Source: Lanius collurio (lineage: Eukaryota > Chordata > Aves > Passeriformes > Laniidae). Taken from it: 64,000 nt of DNA. The notes below the pieces were generated by a model. That model saw nothing but the letters and a program-made list of their open reading frames with translations. It was not told where the DNA came from and did no database searches. Where the stretch lies: positions 5,495,532 to 5,559,531 of the forward strand of contig JACBWW010000049.1 in NCBI GenBank assembly GCA_020086605.1. Reading direction: 5' to 3'. Shown here in pieces: positions 13,058 through 27,239 of this stretch (within the stretch, counting starts at the first letter, position 1; each line of letters begins with the position of its first letter). A program made the translations under genes and the position numbers.

Positions 13058-16000
13058 GTATTTCTTCTTCTGAAAAAAAAAAATGTGTCTGGATGGCTGA
13101 GAAATTAAACATGCATTTCAATTTGTTTTCAGGGAAATTGAGGATTGTAATGTATATCCAGGACTGTATCTTTAAAACTGCAGCATGCTTTTGTGGAGGA
13201 ACTTGTGGAAATGGTTAAATTTTTAATTAGAAAAAGTAACAGCATAGTTTAAAAAGACTGTTAGTGTCTCTTGGTACCTCCCCAGTTCTGTCCAAAATAG
13301 TGATCTTCATTTACAGGGGCAACCTCTGAAGCACTCCTTAGGTTTTTGTGTTGTACATTCGATCTGTTGCTGGATGTAGGACATCCAAAGAGCATTTGGA
13401 AGCAGCACAAAAAATAAATGGGAAAGCAACAAAGTCACAATTGCTTTAAAAGATCATATTTTCACATCTGCCTTGCAGGATATTTGGCAATTTCTTTTCT
13501 CTGTAGAAGGGGATACATAAAGAAAGTACAAAGTTCTTTTGATCTAAAAAATCTCTGTGGGATTTAATAATTTATATCAGAATTTAACAGCACAGAGGAA
13601 CCCCTTTTTATATACTGGAGTAATTTTGCTTTGCTTTTGTCAGATCAGCTCTACTTGAAACAGAGACTTGCTATTAATGGAACTGAACTATATTTCAATG
13701 TCTCAGATATTTTGGTGGCTTTCATTCTACCATATTTCACTCTGATTCCAGTTCAGCAAAGATCTTAAACACATTCTTAAATCTAGTCATTTCAGTGGGA
13801 CTGAAGACCATATGTAGATGTTTTATAAAAATAGGGTCAGCTGATAAACTCTTGTTTATGATACTTTTGATGAAGAGTAACATGTTGAGAGATTCTTTTT
13901 GTTTAATTTTCTTTAGTAACTTACTCTACTGATTGAATATGAAATAAGGCACAAATTTGAGCCATAGTAACTGGAATCACACATCTGACCCAACCTATAT
14001 AATAGATAACCTCATTTGAGTCAGACAGCTACATTTTCTTTGGTATTGGTGGGTAGAAATACGTGTGTTTACAGTTCATTTTGCCCCTCCCTAATACAGG
14101 TGCCGGAAACAGCCCAAATTCCTGTACTCCAGGAGTGTCTGTTGCTCTTATCAGACTATGAAGAGGAGTTTCACATAGGCATTTACACAGTAGATATCTG
14201 AGTTTGGTGGAGGAGGTGACATGCTTCTTATGGGGCACTTAGAGTAGAGGGGAGAAGACCTATCAGACCAAGGTCCTCCACACCTACCATCTTGTCCCTG
14301 AGGCTGGGTAGCAGCAGGCATGTAGGCAAAGAGGAAAGAAAAAAATGCATGTACAAAAATGTCTTGGTCTAGCAAATTTTCTAGTAATCAGTGGTTTCAG
14401 AACTTCCTGATCCAGATTTCTTTCTGGCAAATCATGTTTAGTAACACCAGCTGATTTACTCCCCATTAATTTGTTCCTTTTTACATCCATGTGTATTTTT
14501 TACCTCCATGAAATCCTGTGGTTATGAGCTCTATAATGTAATTACATGTTGTGTGGAAAAAAACACCACACTTTGGTGTATAACTTACTCCTTAATGCTT
14601 TCATTATATGTCTGCTAATCCTTCTGCCATGAGGTGGAGTGAATATTCACTCTGTTCATGTTCTGCATAGAGTTTATGACTTAAAGCCCTCTGTCATTTC
14701 CCCCTACCAGTCATCTTTTTCCCAAGCTTAAGAATCCTAATGTATTTGCTCTTTCCTCATGTGGAAAACATTCAGATCTAGGCATTACTGATGCAAACAG
14801 GATTTTCAAAATCAGAATTTAAATGGCTTTAGTATAAAGTAAGTCAACAATGACAGGGGAACAAGACTTCGTTAGAACAAGTCCTCACCCTAACAGTATG
14901 ATATGCAATAAACCCCACACAGATATTGAGTGCTTATCAATCATTGTGGAGTCAATTATATCAAATTTATGTGGTTATTGTGCATGAATTTTTTAGAAGG
15001 AAAATTGAAGCTGGTTATTTTTAGCTATTAGAAAAACTAAATCCTTCAGAAGAAAAAAAAAATGTACATACTAGGTTACTTCTTTTATGTCCATTATTAT
15101 ATATGAGACCCTTCAAGCTGGAATGAAGGGCATGCTGACTCTTCATCTCTGTATTACCAGTTACAAATCAACCAATGCCTTATGGCCATTTTGTTGTCTC
15201 CATCATTATGTGAAGATTGTATTGTGACATGAATTGGTGGACTCAGTCCAATTCCTAATTGGAAGAGTCATTAACTCACAGTGACAGGAGAGAGCACAGA
15301 ATTGAACATGCATGAAAGTATTTCATCTCCCTTGAGATATTTTTGTGACTCTACAACCAGTGGCGTAGCCAAACTTGTATTCTGGGTTTGTTCCTGCTAT
15401 TTATTACCAGTATTAGTGCACTCCCTAGAAGCTCCCTTCAAAAATGGAGTCCCATTGCTGAATAACACACTGGTTTCCAACATATTTTATGCACACATCA
15501 TTCAGTGAGAAGTGTGTCTTCCAAAGCAAAACAAAACAATATGTTTTGCATGATTCACTACACTTTGCTGCAAGAAATACAGAATAATTGAGCAAGACTG
15601 CAGTAACTCTCTGATACTTTGTTATGGTTTTTAGCTGTACTCAGCAGAATAAAGTGGCCTTGGTTCACCAACTCCCAAGCTGTACTTGCAAAGGTGAAAT
15701 TACACATTGAAAGGTTTCTGTAGAGAATGTAACTCTAAGGGCTGACATTTAAAATCTGTAAAGTTCATTCAGAGGTACAATGATGAAAAAATAAATGCCT
15801 TTTTCTCTGTGGTGTGTGACAGGTTCAAGTTACCACAATTTCAATCTCAGTGGTTGTGCTGGAGAACAATATATTCACAAATTGTCACTCACATTCACCG
15901 TTTGAATTTGTGTGGTGTTTAAAGCCCTGCACTTGTCAGCTGTATTAAGAGAGGAAGAACATTATTTCCTTCACTAAGGAATTCGAGGTACAGGCAAGAG

Positions 16001-19000
16001 CTGGGAACAGGCAGATGGGGGTTCAGGTGAACAGGCTGACATGCCAGCTGTGGTCTTCATGCACTGGCAAGAAAATCCCTGTCAGGGAATGCTTTAGCTT
16101 TGGAGTTCAGGGTTTAGCACAGCAGTATTCTGCTCAGCTGCTCTGTCTCATATTGGAGCTATCTTCACCCATGCCTCTGCAGTCTGCAGGAGAGCAATTA
16201 CCAGCTCCATGGCCATATAAAGGCCACAAGAGTAATCTGTGACAGATTTGACGACAGCAGGGGAAATACCCCCTGAGAATTGTAATTGTAAGGGGTAGCT
16301 GCAGTCCCAGATAGCTCTCAGCTGATGATCAGGAAGAGCCCCAGAGTCAATGGCTACTCAAGCTTCAAAGATAAGAACATGCTCTGATTTAAAGCCTATT
16401 TCTGTGGGCAAGGCTGTGAACTCTTCACTACTGTTGAAGACATCCATCAGCCTTTTGACATGAATGGGATTAATTCCTGGTTAGAAGGGCAGCAGTCTAG
16501 CTCAGAGACACTGATAAATTTCTGCTTCTGTATTGTCACTTTTTCCGAGCATGCACAAGAAAAAAACCCAAACATGGGCAATGCTGGTTGCATAGAAATT
16601 TTCTCTGCGAGGATGTGTAAGAATGGAATATGGTTCTAAGGATTGAGCTCTCCAGGATCATCAACAGTTTATGTCAGCCTGGATGCATTTCTGGGTCCTG
16701 ACCCCAGTGCTGTTGTCTGGTGTGGTTCCCATGGATCAGTTTGTTACAAATAAGCATAATGAACTAGAACAATCTGTCTGTATCCTTAGGAAGGAAAATA
16801 AGTCAATGTATATTATATAAAAGGTTATTTCTAGGCATGCTGCATTTCCATCCTGACTAGTACACAGGTGTTGTGTGGTACTTGCTTTTGTGGCACCAAG
16901 ATGAGTGTATCACAGCAGAATGAGTGTACTCTCATGGCTAAACTTTTCACCCAGTTCAGTTTGGGAGTATTAAGGACATCCCTTTGGTGACAGTACAAAA
17001 GTTGATCTCCATGTTTCATAGGCTCTTCTGGAGTTCCACCTGCAACAGGGAGATGAATAAAGTATAGAAAGTCTGGTCTCATCTGAAAAGTTCAGCAATG
17101 GTCATTCAAAGATTTGTTCAGTAGAAACCAGAGTGTATTCAGGTCTCATCTGAGATTAGATGGCAATAGTTAAGAGACATTAAAAAACCTGGGCTTAATT
17201 TAAATATCTGGATAATCCTATGGCTACTCTAGCCTCTTTCTCTGCAATGCCACCAAGAAGAACAGTCACAAGTTAGCAGGCAAAAAGTCCCACATTCTTC
17301 CATTCAGAAAAATTGAATTCTAAACTGAAAAATTAACATTTTCAAGCTGGTTGCTGGAACACAGCCTTTCAGTTCCAAATTTTTTATATGCATTCCACTC
17401 ATAAGAAAATTAATGTCCTTCGTGTCTATTTGTCAGACTAGGAAGACTGAATGATAGACCTTCCAAAATAATCCCTGTAACTGTACAATTCATGGACTAA
17501 AATGCTAATGCTCTGCAATGAGGTAACAGGGACTGGTCTAATTTCAGCACATTTTCTTCTCCAAATTTCAAAGTGGGTACTTTTGAAAGAAATATGCAAC
17601 CTTTTTCCTCTGACTGCTATAACTAATAACCATACTTTTGGCTTATGTGTTACAGAGTGATAAGGGATTGCAGATCAGAAAAGCCAAATTTTCTGTGATT
17701 TGAGCTGCAAGTCCATCACTGGAAACTACAACAATCAGTTCATCCTGATTTTGAAGTGGCCCAGAAGAAGGCTTAAGACATATCAACCAATGTGTTACTT
17801 CCACGTGGGGTTTGTGCCTACTCTGTGTATGGAGTATAAGAAGGTAATGAAATGCATTCACATTTCATATGCCATAAAATAAAGGCTGCATTACTCTATA
17901 GCATAACACAAACATGGTGTCATGAGATGAAGCAGAAAATCTCCCAGGCCTGTTTCTTCAGTTCTGCTTGTGTTTTGGTTCAGTCCCCAAGGTTCCTGGC
18001 TTATCAGATGCAGACTAAGTGAAAAGAAACAGTACCAGTGAAAACTGCTATAGATTCATACATTGTGTGATGCAGTGTGGAATGAGACTGAAATGTGTTC
18101 TTTAATAATGAATACTAAAGTCAACATTTATAATAGTAACAGGAGATACTGAGTTTTCTTTTCATTTGAGGGTCAAGAGTTAATGTCATATCTCAGCTAG
18201 GGAGCTTAGACACACAGTGCCCCATTTATTACTACTGCAGTGTGTCAGTCAGATGCTGGCAGACAATGTCAGTATCTGGCAGTTTCATGAGGAATGAAGT
18301 TTTTAAAAAGACATGATCACTTCTGTATTAAAGTTTGATTATATTATTTCTTATGTAAACTGCAACTTCTCTGACACTAAATGTTTTCTGGCAGACAGAT
18401 ATTTGCTATGAATGGCAATGTATTTTTTGCCTTATATACATTGCTCATTTTAGCTACAGAAAGGAGCAGAGTTGGAAAATGCTGTCCTTTGTAGCATTCA
18501 GTAAGACAAGGGTCTTGTTTGTGTCCTGACCCCAGCATATTCCAATAAGGTAATAAGCCAAGTCCATTTGTTCATCTCCATACTTGTGTGCATGTGTTTA
18601 TAAGAAGATTGATATTTGAACATGAGTTTTTGCCAAACACAGACTTGTAGTGTCAACACCAGTCGGAGAAATAAGCAAGGAAGTGTGCAGGGAGCCACAT
18701 GCAGTCTACTGTGTATACACCACCAGTCCTGAAGGCAAAAACAGGACCTTAAATTAAACAATAGGCTCCTGTGACTGTCCCACCTTTTTTTTCAGTACCA
18801 TCTGTGCAACATCAGTGTTTTCATCCAGTACTAATGGGAAAATCTGAGTAGGTCAGCTGATGTTAAGCCTCAGTTGACCAAGGCATCATTTTCATGCCCA
18901 GTGGTGAATACTGACTAGCATTTTGTGCTCTTTAATATTCCCTGTATCTTCCTGCAGATGTAGAAGTCATGGACTAACCAGAATGACTGTTACCCAAATG

Positions 19001-21028
19001 GCTGTTACTTAAAATGCTCTTGAAATGATAAGAAATCTTGCACAGAGACACTTTCAGATGGGTTGCTAATATACTGTTGTAAGAAAATAGAGAGAGAAGG
19101 TCAAATCTCCACTTAGTCTTGTAAACCACTGCTGGCATATATAGTCAGCATATCCAGATGGTCTGCTGGGATGGCTAAGACACAGGTTTTTGACACATCC
19201 TATTCAGAGACTTGTGATACCACCTTGAAGACTTGAAAGAGTTTGAAAATTTTCTATATGTACCTAATTTAAGACTTTTCAGAACTCTCTATTGACTGAA
19301 CAAGGTACAGAAGTTTGACATTATAATCACTGACACATCCCAGTAGACATTTTAAGTCTGTGGTAGCTTTCAGAGATTCTGTTGAGAATAATAACCTTTT
19401 CACCTGTTCATTCTCTCAAGAGAGGCATCTTTGCTCTCCTTTGAGGTAAGGAAACAGAGAACTGCACAGGCAGCAGCTTGCTGAGGGTATCTGTTCTGTT
19501 GCGTGACTGCTGGTGGGGTGGAGCCCACCCTCTTTTTGTGAGTGTCACAGAACACAGCTTGATTTCTATGAGCTGGGGCCAAAGTTTTCTTTCTTTTTTC
19601 TCTCCCTGCTCCCCTCCTTCCTTTCCCCCACATGGTCTCTGCTTTCAAGATTGTTTCAATAGCCAGCATTGTAACATACAGAGATGGATTTCCACAAAAT
19701 TAATTTCAGCGCTTGGATAGGAACTGATTATGAATCTTTGTAGTCCTGCAGATGAAGTCATTAAGCAAGAACTCAGAGTGGAATGCAGCCAAGGTTCTTA
19801 GCAAGAGCATGGCAGTGATTGCACAACAGAATATGGGAAGAGTAAGAAAAATGACAGAACAGAATCATTTCGTACCATTCATTAGTTTCCCCAAACAATG
19901 AAGGAACACAGTGGCACATGTTAAATCAAAACAGGCCTATAAAAAAAGTAGCAGAACTACATGTGTGATCCAGCAGGATTTTGAGGTGAAAGATATTTGG
20001 ATGACAATCTTAATTGTCACAAATCTGTTTGAAATACATCCATAATATTGCAGTAATTTCAGTGATATTTTAAAGAATCATTTAAAATTCTTCATCTGTA
20101 GTAATGTAATACAGCAAATAGTATTATAAAAATTGCAACAGTGGATATGAACCACTTATGAAGTTATATACTTCATCATATTATAAAATAGGTTGATAAT
20201 TTTCCATCATATTTTTACTAGAAATATACTTGTTTTTTCTTTCAAAAGGAGAGGGAAATATCAGTAGAAAAAGGAGAGTGGTAAGTTCCTTAATTAAACT
20301 AAGTTTTGCATCATGCACAGTTTTCTGTGGTCCTCAGTTAACATTACCCACAGCATTCCCATTAACATCACAGTTATTACAAGATTAAGTTTGTTCTAAA
20401 CAACTATAGTTTATTTTTCATATCAGTATTTAATCTTCAGAAAAAGCATTTATCAGTTAGAAAAAAAACCCCACAAACAAACAATCATGCACATGGCTAG
20501 GTTTTTAACCTCAAGCACTTTCCGATGAATACAAAATATAGAAAATATCTGGACAAGACACATGTTTGGGATGGATTCATTTATTCCCTTTTCTGTAATT
20601 CAGCTGTCAGGTATGTAACACTACCAGTTGGAATCTGGAAAAGAAAGGCTCAGTTTCCTCCTCTGTCTGATCTATACTAGGGATTTCCAACACATCCCTG
20701 GAGAGTACTCTTCAACACTGAAAATGGGATGTCTTGAGGCATTCATGATCTGTAATTCCTGCAACCCTGAGCATAAGTAGTTCAGGCATAGAAATGGTCT
20801 GATAAACAGCTGAGACAACTCTCCCTTTGAAGCTGGTTCTATCTACAGATAAATGTGTTGTTGAAAGAAGTATTTCTCCTTCTCTTCCCCTACTGCTATG
20901 TCCATATGTCCCATGTTCTGGCTGTGTGACCCAAGCAGGTGACTATAATCTCTCTCTGGGATATTTAAGGGTTTTGTATAAAGTCAAACTGCTGCAAGAA
21001 GAATCATGGGAGAACATGAAGTATTATT
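13058..21028. other. Unique non-coding DNA
   Basis: About 8 kb without a recognised gene or transposon. Less AT-rich patches occur at about 16000-16330, which includes a TATA-like CCATATAAAGG at 16213-16223, and at 19470-19640, which includes a pyrimidine-rich tract at about 19583-19628. Open frames are at most 89 codons, lie on both strands and show no known domain. I see no splice-bounded exon that I would defend. Confidence 0.65.
19583..19628. repeat. Polypyrimidine (CT-rich) tract
   Basis: This is an almost pure run of C and T (TTTTCTTTCTTTTTTCTCTC followed by CCTGCTCCCCTCCTTCCTTTCCCCC), with a single G. It is low-complexity sequence. Such tracts can form triplex DNA or act as a splice-acceptor-like pyrimidine tract, but no exon is evident after it. 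Confidence 0.75.
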
Positions 21029-21157
21029 TCATAGAATCATAGACTGTTAAGGGGTTGAAATGGACCTTAAAGATGATCTAGTCCCAACCTGCCTGACACA
21101 GGCAAAGACAGCTGCCTCTAGATGATGTTGCTCAAGGCCTTATCCAACTTGGATTTC
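21029..21157 (-). mobile_element. CR1 LINE 3'-end fragment, antisense
   Basis: It opens with TTCATAGAATCATAGACTG, the reverse complement of the CR1 terminal repeat. It goes on with GGGTTGAAATGGACCTTAAA, GATGATCTAGTCCCAACCTG and GTTGCTCAAGGCCTTATCCA, the same series of landmarks as the element at 10295. It holds roughly the last 130 bp only. It is diverged by point changes and small deletions, which suggests an old insertion. Confidence 0.92.
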
Positions 21158-22079
21158 ATGATTCATTTCTTTGCCTTACCCATTTCTTGTGAAAGGATGT
21201 AATTTCTGTTGCAGGTTACATCTACACATCCCAATGGAGTGTTACCCAGAGAAATTATTTTATGAAAACCAAATAGAGATGTTATAACAGACTTACACCA
21301 AGGTCTCCATACCCTGCTTTTAAGTTGGAGCAGCTTTATGCTGATTTCCTGAGCTGGCTTCAAGGCAAGTCCTTTTGCTCAGGTGTCTCTAAATTACAGT
21401 CCCTATCAGAGTTGCTGAAATGGCCGTAGATAAATCAGGTTGAAATGAATTTGCTTCTTGACACAGCACTGAGAGTGGTGTTGATTCGTGTGAGCTGTAG
21501 GCCTCTGAGATTTAGATTTCTATATGTTAATTTTCCTGTGCTCTATTTATATTCAGTGAAGAGAAAGAGAAATTATTATGGCATAATTTATCTCATCTAC
21601 TGAAATATTTCACATGGATTGCTAAGATATTCCTTTTTCTGACCAGTTACTGGAAAGAGAGCATCTGTTCAGCAGCACATGCTTATACTTTATTTAGGTG
21701 AGAAGAATCTCACCTTAGTTGTCTGTCACTTTCTTCACACTTCTTGCATACCAAGAACACATCATTATACTGGTCCTGAGTGTCTGAATGCTCCAGGCAG
21801 AAGTCACTGATGCACTGGGGATTGAACAGCACAGAGGAACTTTGTAGAAGAGAAAGAGTTAAAATGAAATTATGAGGTTGATATTATGAGCTGATAAAGC
21901 AAAAAAAAAAAAAGCAAATAAAAGAGCAGAATTGCAGAGAGGGAAAAGATTCATATGTGCTGACATGCCTGTCCTGGCACAGTTTAGCTTAATCCACTCT
22001 ACTTGCTTTTTTCACCCTATTCTTCAATCCTCCCTTCCAGGAACAGATTTAGGTATCCCTTTATCTCTGTGAGACTGTA
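21158..22079. other. Unique non-coding DNA
   Basis: No gene or transposon was recognised. It contains an A13 run at 21901-21913. Nothing else stands out. Confidence 0.6.
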
Positions 22080-22355
22080 CTTCAGTTACCTTCACTAGTA
22101 ACTTATTCCATATGTCTCTTTCTCTGAGAGTGAAGCAATGCTGCCCAAGTCCCTGTTTGCTCATTCTTACCTAATATTTCAATTTAGTCCCCTAGTTTTC
22201 TACTTTAAGTAGTAATAACAAAAGCCCACCCTTTGAGGTTGCTTTATATTTTCACTCCCTTTCTTAATACTGGAAGTTTCAACTACACCATCTCCCAGAT
22301 TTTCTTGTCCAAGGAGAATAGCACCAGTTCCCACAGATTTTCTTCAATTTACATA
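22080..22355 (-). mobile_element. Probable ancient CR1-family remnant, antisense
   Basis: The order of diverged landmarks fits an old amniote CR1 subfamily read backwards. A TAACTTATTCCATATGTCTC stretch is followed by TTTCTCTGAGAGTGAAGCAA, TTCAATTTAGTCCCCTAG, and further on TATATTTTCACTCCC and CAGTTCCCACAGATTTTCTTC-like sequence. No intact terminus is visible and divergence is high. It is much older than the clear CR1 copies in this window. It could instead be another CR1-like LINE, since I judge by landmark order without an alignment. Confidence 0.55.
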
Positions 22356-24879
22356 TGTACATGTATGTGTATATCTATACATATAAAATCAGAACTGTTA
22401 AGAATAAAAATTAAAATTTCCTCTTTTTGTTTTTTTCTTGATCACATTGCAAGGACTCGATCCTGCAAAACTGTCTTTAATCAGGTGACTAATCCAATTA
22501 ATCCAATATAGCAGACAACATATAAGAGTTTCTAAATTATAACTTGGAGGACATAGAAGCAGAGCAAAGTCTCATGTCAGGTAGTCACAACACACATGGG
22601 CTTCTCCAAGTCATGCCACCAGGAATAGGTGGGGTAGTACAGTACTAGCAGGAGCAGCAGGAAGGAGAAGAAAAGGTCTGAAAAGCTTTGACATTTCTTC
22701 TTGGAAGGAGAATGTGTTTTAAACATTTTTCTGTTCTGGTGGTAATGATAAAAAAATCAGATTTTCTTATCTAGAGAAATATAGCGAAATAATAAAGCAG
22801 TGAGGTGCCAGAATAAGCTTTTTTTTTCTTGTACAAAGATAATGCAATTGTTTTCATATACCTTCAAAGAGGATTAAAGTTGAAGAGATAAAAATGGAGA
22901 AATGGAGAGGAATAAGACACTTTTTATTGCCTGATTCTCTTCTGTCTTACATCGAGCTCTGGTTTACACTGGCAACTGTCCAGTGGATTGCTGCTGATTT
23001 ATACCTTCATTTGTGAACTTCAAGCTCTGAGAACAGGCTGCTGTTATAGTTAATACACTAGACACAGATTAAAACAATTTGACTTTAATTCCTGGTGTTG
23101 CCAAAACTGTCTTAAGAAAGTGCCTAAGAAAGATGTTTCCGAAAGTTGATCTGTGATTTGGGAGATTCCTAACCACTTTACTAAGTTGATTAGATACTGT
23201 GCCTGGTCAGTTTTCCTTGAAAAAGGGCTCTTGGCTGTATTCAACAAAGATTTATAGGTCTGCATCTTCAGGTACTAAAATGAAAATTGAATTTTTCATG
23301 GACTACCTTTTCAACGCCTCCTAAATTTGTAAGTACTGTAGGTCCATTTCCTTCTCTTTAGAATGGTATTTTACAATCATCTTCAGTTTCCCCTAAGAAT
23401 CTTCCTTAACTTCATTTGTCCTCTCTTCTGTCCCATGTTCAAGTGCACACACAAAGACCTCCTGCCCAGTAGGGTTGAATCCACTTAGTGCTTTTCAATA
23501 TACTTGGAATATGAGCTTCTGTACAAAGTATTGGTGAAGATTTTGCATTCCCAGGTTCTGCTATTAATACATAGCCCAGGGGTTAGGACACTTATGAGGA
23601 AAGTAGAAAGGCTGCCTTTCTTTTTAGCTATAAGGAATTTGAACTTAACTTGCCCCATGCTTTTTTCAGTCAAAACTGCTCTACTTTATGCAGAATAATT
23701 AAATATTAACTGGGCCCAAGACAGTGACCTGGTTTACTTCTAGCTCTTGGTCTACAAACTAGTTAATATAAAGCAGGGAATTGTTAACTAGAAAAAGAAA
23801 TAGGACCCAGAGCTATTTTTGTTCAGGTGAGTTCTATAAGTGTTAAAAAAAACCTGTGTTCTCTTGTTTTGACCTAATTTGTACTTTAATATTCCATGCA
23901 AAATAGAGCTGTTTCCACAGAAAAAACAGACACCTTGTCATATCTGGGTCATGTCAGCTATTCTAGAGAATAATAAAATGGATTTGGATTACTATAGGTA
24001 CTGTGAAAGAACAGATTAATTATTAATTTCAGGGAAAAACTCCAACTCTCAGAGTCCCACATAAAATAGGGGGTGGGGAGGGTGAGTGTTCTGCAATCCT
24101 ACAAACTCACTTTTGTGTGACTGTACTTTGAAAGACAAAATATGAATAAGATCCAGGTCCACCAGTGAGAATTTGGTGGTTTTCAATCCCAAGCAGAAGG
24201 AGACCTTAGAGACCAGGGTAAGAGTATAATGTCTTGGAGGAGTTTTTATAATTTCCTACAGCCCACAGTAAGTAGCCACAAAATAGAAGATTCAGATAAT
24301 AGGGCATATTGAGTGTGCTTAGCTACTAGAGGTGGTATATTTTACATGAATTATCTCCCAATGGAATTCACAGCCTCTGAAACAGTAACATCAGCTTCCC
24401 ACACAATGAGGAGCAAAGAGTAAGCACCTGAAAACAGAATTCAGGAAAGCCAAAACTTTGAGAGAATAAGTGCTCATACTCAAGATGGAAACCCTTGGGA
24501 GAAGATAAGGATTACTTAAGTAGTAAATCCTTCAATTCAAAAAGAAAACAAACCACTTTCCCTTCATAATAAATAACTCAGCATACCGAGTGCTCTGACA
24601 TTAGATTAGATAGCTCAAGTTCAAATCTGACTTAAGGGATTTGAACCAACAAAACATACCTTCACTGTCTAAATCTTCAAACAATGAAACTCACTGAGGT
24701 GTAGCTCTTGTTGAAACTTGACTAAAAATAACATGTAAGAGAGAGGAGAAAATAACTGTACTGCAGGTGACTGCAGCACCTCCTTGAGAGACAGATTTTG
24801 TTTTCTAAAATTACATACTTGAGTACTTCACAAGAGGTGAATATAGCTCAGAAAAAAACCCCAGATTCTTGCCTGAGGT

Positions 24880-25130
24880 GGTGTTCTAGACCAAGAGGCA
24901 GGAGATCTCTGAGAGGAGCCTGGAAGCCTTGAGCAGCAGTTTGTGACATGGGTGCACAACTGAGCCCCTGCCTGAGCCCCCCAGCCCCTTAGCAGAGCAA
25001 TGGAGAGTGTCATGGAGCGGGCCCAGCACTCCCACATCCCAAGGCATACACCCTTGGGAACCAAAGCCTAATGCAGAGGGGAGGGGATGGCCCACAGGAG
25101 TTACTTTTTTCTTCTATTCACTATGCAGAA
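24880..25130. other. GC-rich patch of unknown origin
   Basis: This patch is clearly richer in G and C than its flanks, with runs such as GAGCCCCTGCCTGAGCCCCC and GAGGGGAGGGGATGGCCC. It is short of CpG apart from GAGCGGG near 25015, so it is not a CpG island. Three overlapping open frames on both strands reflect the low stop density of GC-rich DNA. It could be an unrecognised LTR or retroposon fragment or simply local composition. I do not recognise a family. Confidence 0.4.
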
Positions 25131-27239
25131 ACCAGGGACTGGAGCTGAGGGATTCTGTGATTCTGAGTGCCCTAGAAAATGTCTTCCTTAAGCTCTCTGC
25201 ATCTTATAAAATAAGGATGATGTTTTGTGTGACTTTTGTCTTTTCCAGTTTAAGTCATTTCTACCCTGTACTGCACAGCAGCAGTCTTGTGGCATTTCCC
25301 AAGCTAGAGGCTTGTGAAAAGTATTTGTTACTGTAATAAAAATACTAACAATAGGATTATCTCAAATCAGTGCTCCTCTCCGTTTCTGACTGCTTCAGGC
25401 TGCTTGTGAGGCCTAAATCATATAATTAACAAATTTTCTACCAGACCTTTTACCTAATTTGGCAACAGCTGTTAAAACATGATTATGTGCTATGAGCTGG
25501 TTCTGTTATAAAATGGCACTATAATATTTTTATGGAAAAAATTTTAGTTTACTTTTCATGATTTCATTGTACTGCGATTTATATTTAACACCTCTGTTTT
25601 CCATTGTCAGCAGGAGCCAGTACTTCCAAGTGTTCGTTTTACTGATCAGAATTTTATGAACAGTGCAGAAAGCTCACAACAAGCTGGTATTCATTACTAG
25701 AAGCATAGAATTTTAAGATTAAATTTATAGTTTAATAACTCACTGATATTTTCACCAGGAATGTGTTCACTGTTGGATACCGAGTTGTTTTTTTAAATTT
25801 AGGCCAGTCATCAGAAATTAATGCCTGCTTCTTCTGAACTTAATCTGATTTATAAAGTACAGAGGATACACACACACACATGTCCACAGTCTATCATCTC
25901 ACACAAAGTGCAAATGGTATGTGACATGACATTGCATAGCCTGTTGCTTTAAATCAATACTGTCAAACAATATTGAAGTAAGAGTTTAAAGAAATGGCTT
26001 ACAGGAATTCCAGTAACACATACACTGTTTTGTTTCTTCTGCTTCTGGACTCACAGTTCCAAGCCTTTCTCAGTGGTGGAGAAGAATAACAAGGATGTTC
26101 CATACCACTGAATGAAATAATTGACAGCAGTGTCATCTCACTGACACGATACATTTGAGATACATAATACACTTCACCCTCCAAGGTGCACATGCTCATA
26201 CCTGCATACATAAATATAAACATACAGATGCATGTCCATGTTTGAACCTGTTAAACAGCTCCACACAATGAAATACTCCTATAAATAAAACCCTTCAATC
26301 AAGAATAAGTATATGTAACTGTGCTGAACCCAACACAACTATTGAGACTAAATAAAAATTTGGCTCAATGTCAACTAAATAAAAATTTTCTCCAAATCTT
26401 CTCAGCTTGGCTTACACAGTGTAGTAGCCTTTTTTATTGTATTAGCAGGTAGGTTTCAACTCATGTAAACAATTACTAATTGTACCAATACCATGATGAA
26501 AACCTTGGGGTTGAATACTGTTTAACTCTTGTAACCCTGCGGTGGCAAAAAGCAATAACTACTCATATTTCCCTTTAAATGAATTTTCTTAGTAATGAAG
26601 TAGGATGGATTGAATCAATGGTCAAGTAATGGAAGAGAACAGTATCAATAGAATAATCAGTGTAGAAACAGCTGGGATTTTAGCACATTTGTGAGATTGC
26701 TGAGAAGATTGGTGTAACTCTATAAAAAGCAAAAGCAAATTTTACTTAAAAAATAAATTTAAAAAGGTATGTGTTGAAGGAAAAAAATATATTACTTGAA
26801 ATAAACACTGATTTTACATTGAGTATTTAGAATATAATTTAGCAAGCAAATACATTTTTTGGGAAAAAAAGACAAGTTAACACATTAAAAATATTTCAAA
26901 ACCCACCATTGTCTTCTTTTCATTCTCAAATACATTTATTTTTTGAGGCTAGGAACAATTATCTCTTTTTTGTCTGACAAAATATTTTATTGCAAAGATT
27001 TATCCTATTCAGCTACTGACACCTTTAAAATAGTTTTCTTTCTTCTATAATCTGTAGTTTTAAGGATTTCAGGAGACATCTCATTTAACACATGAGAAGA
27101 CAGTATTTTCAAAAAACATGTAGATTTCCCTAAAGTAAATTCCCTAAGTGCTAATTTGAGTTGAAGTTTGTCCATGTGTTTGATTTTCAAAAATTCTGAG
27201 AGGATTTGAGTGCAGGCTGAGTAAAAAGCCACTCACTGG

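Noticed and set aside
6690..15160. Shared 20-bp string (CTTCATCTCTGTA...) at about 6692 and 15141 as a dispersed repeat
   Set aside because: Similarity does not extend beyond about 20 bp on either side, so it looks like coincidence.
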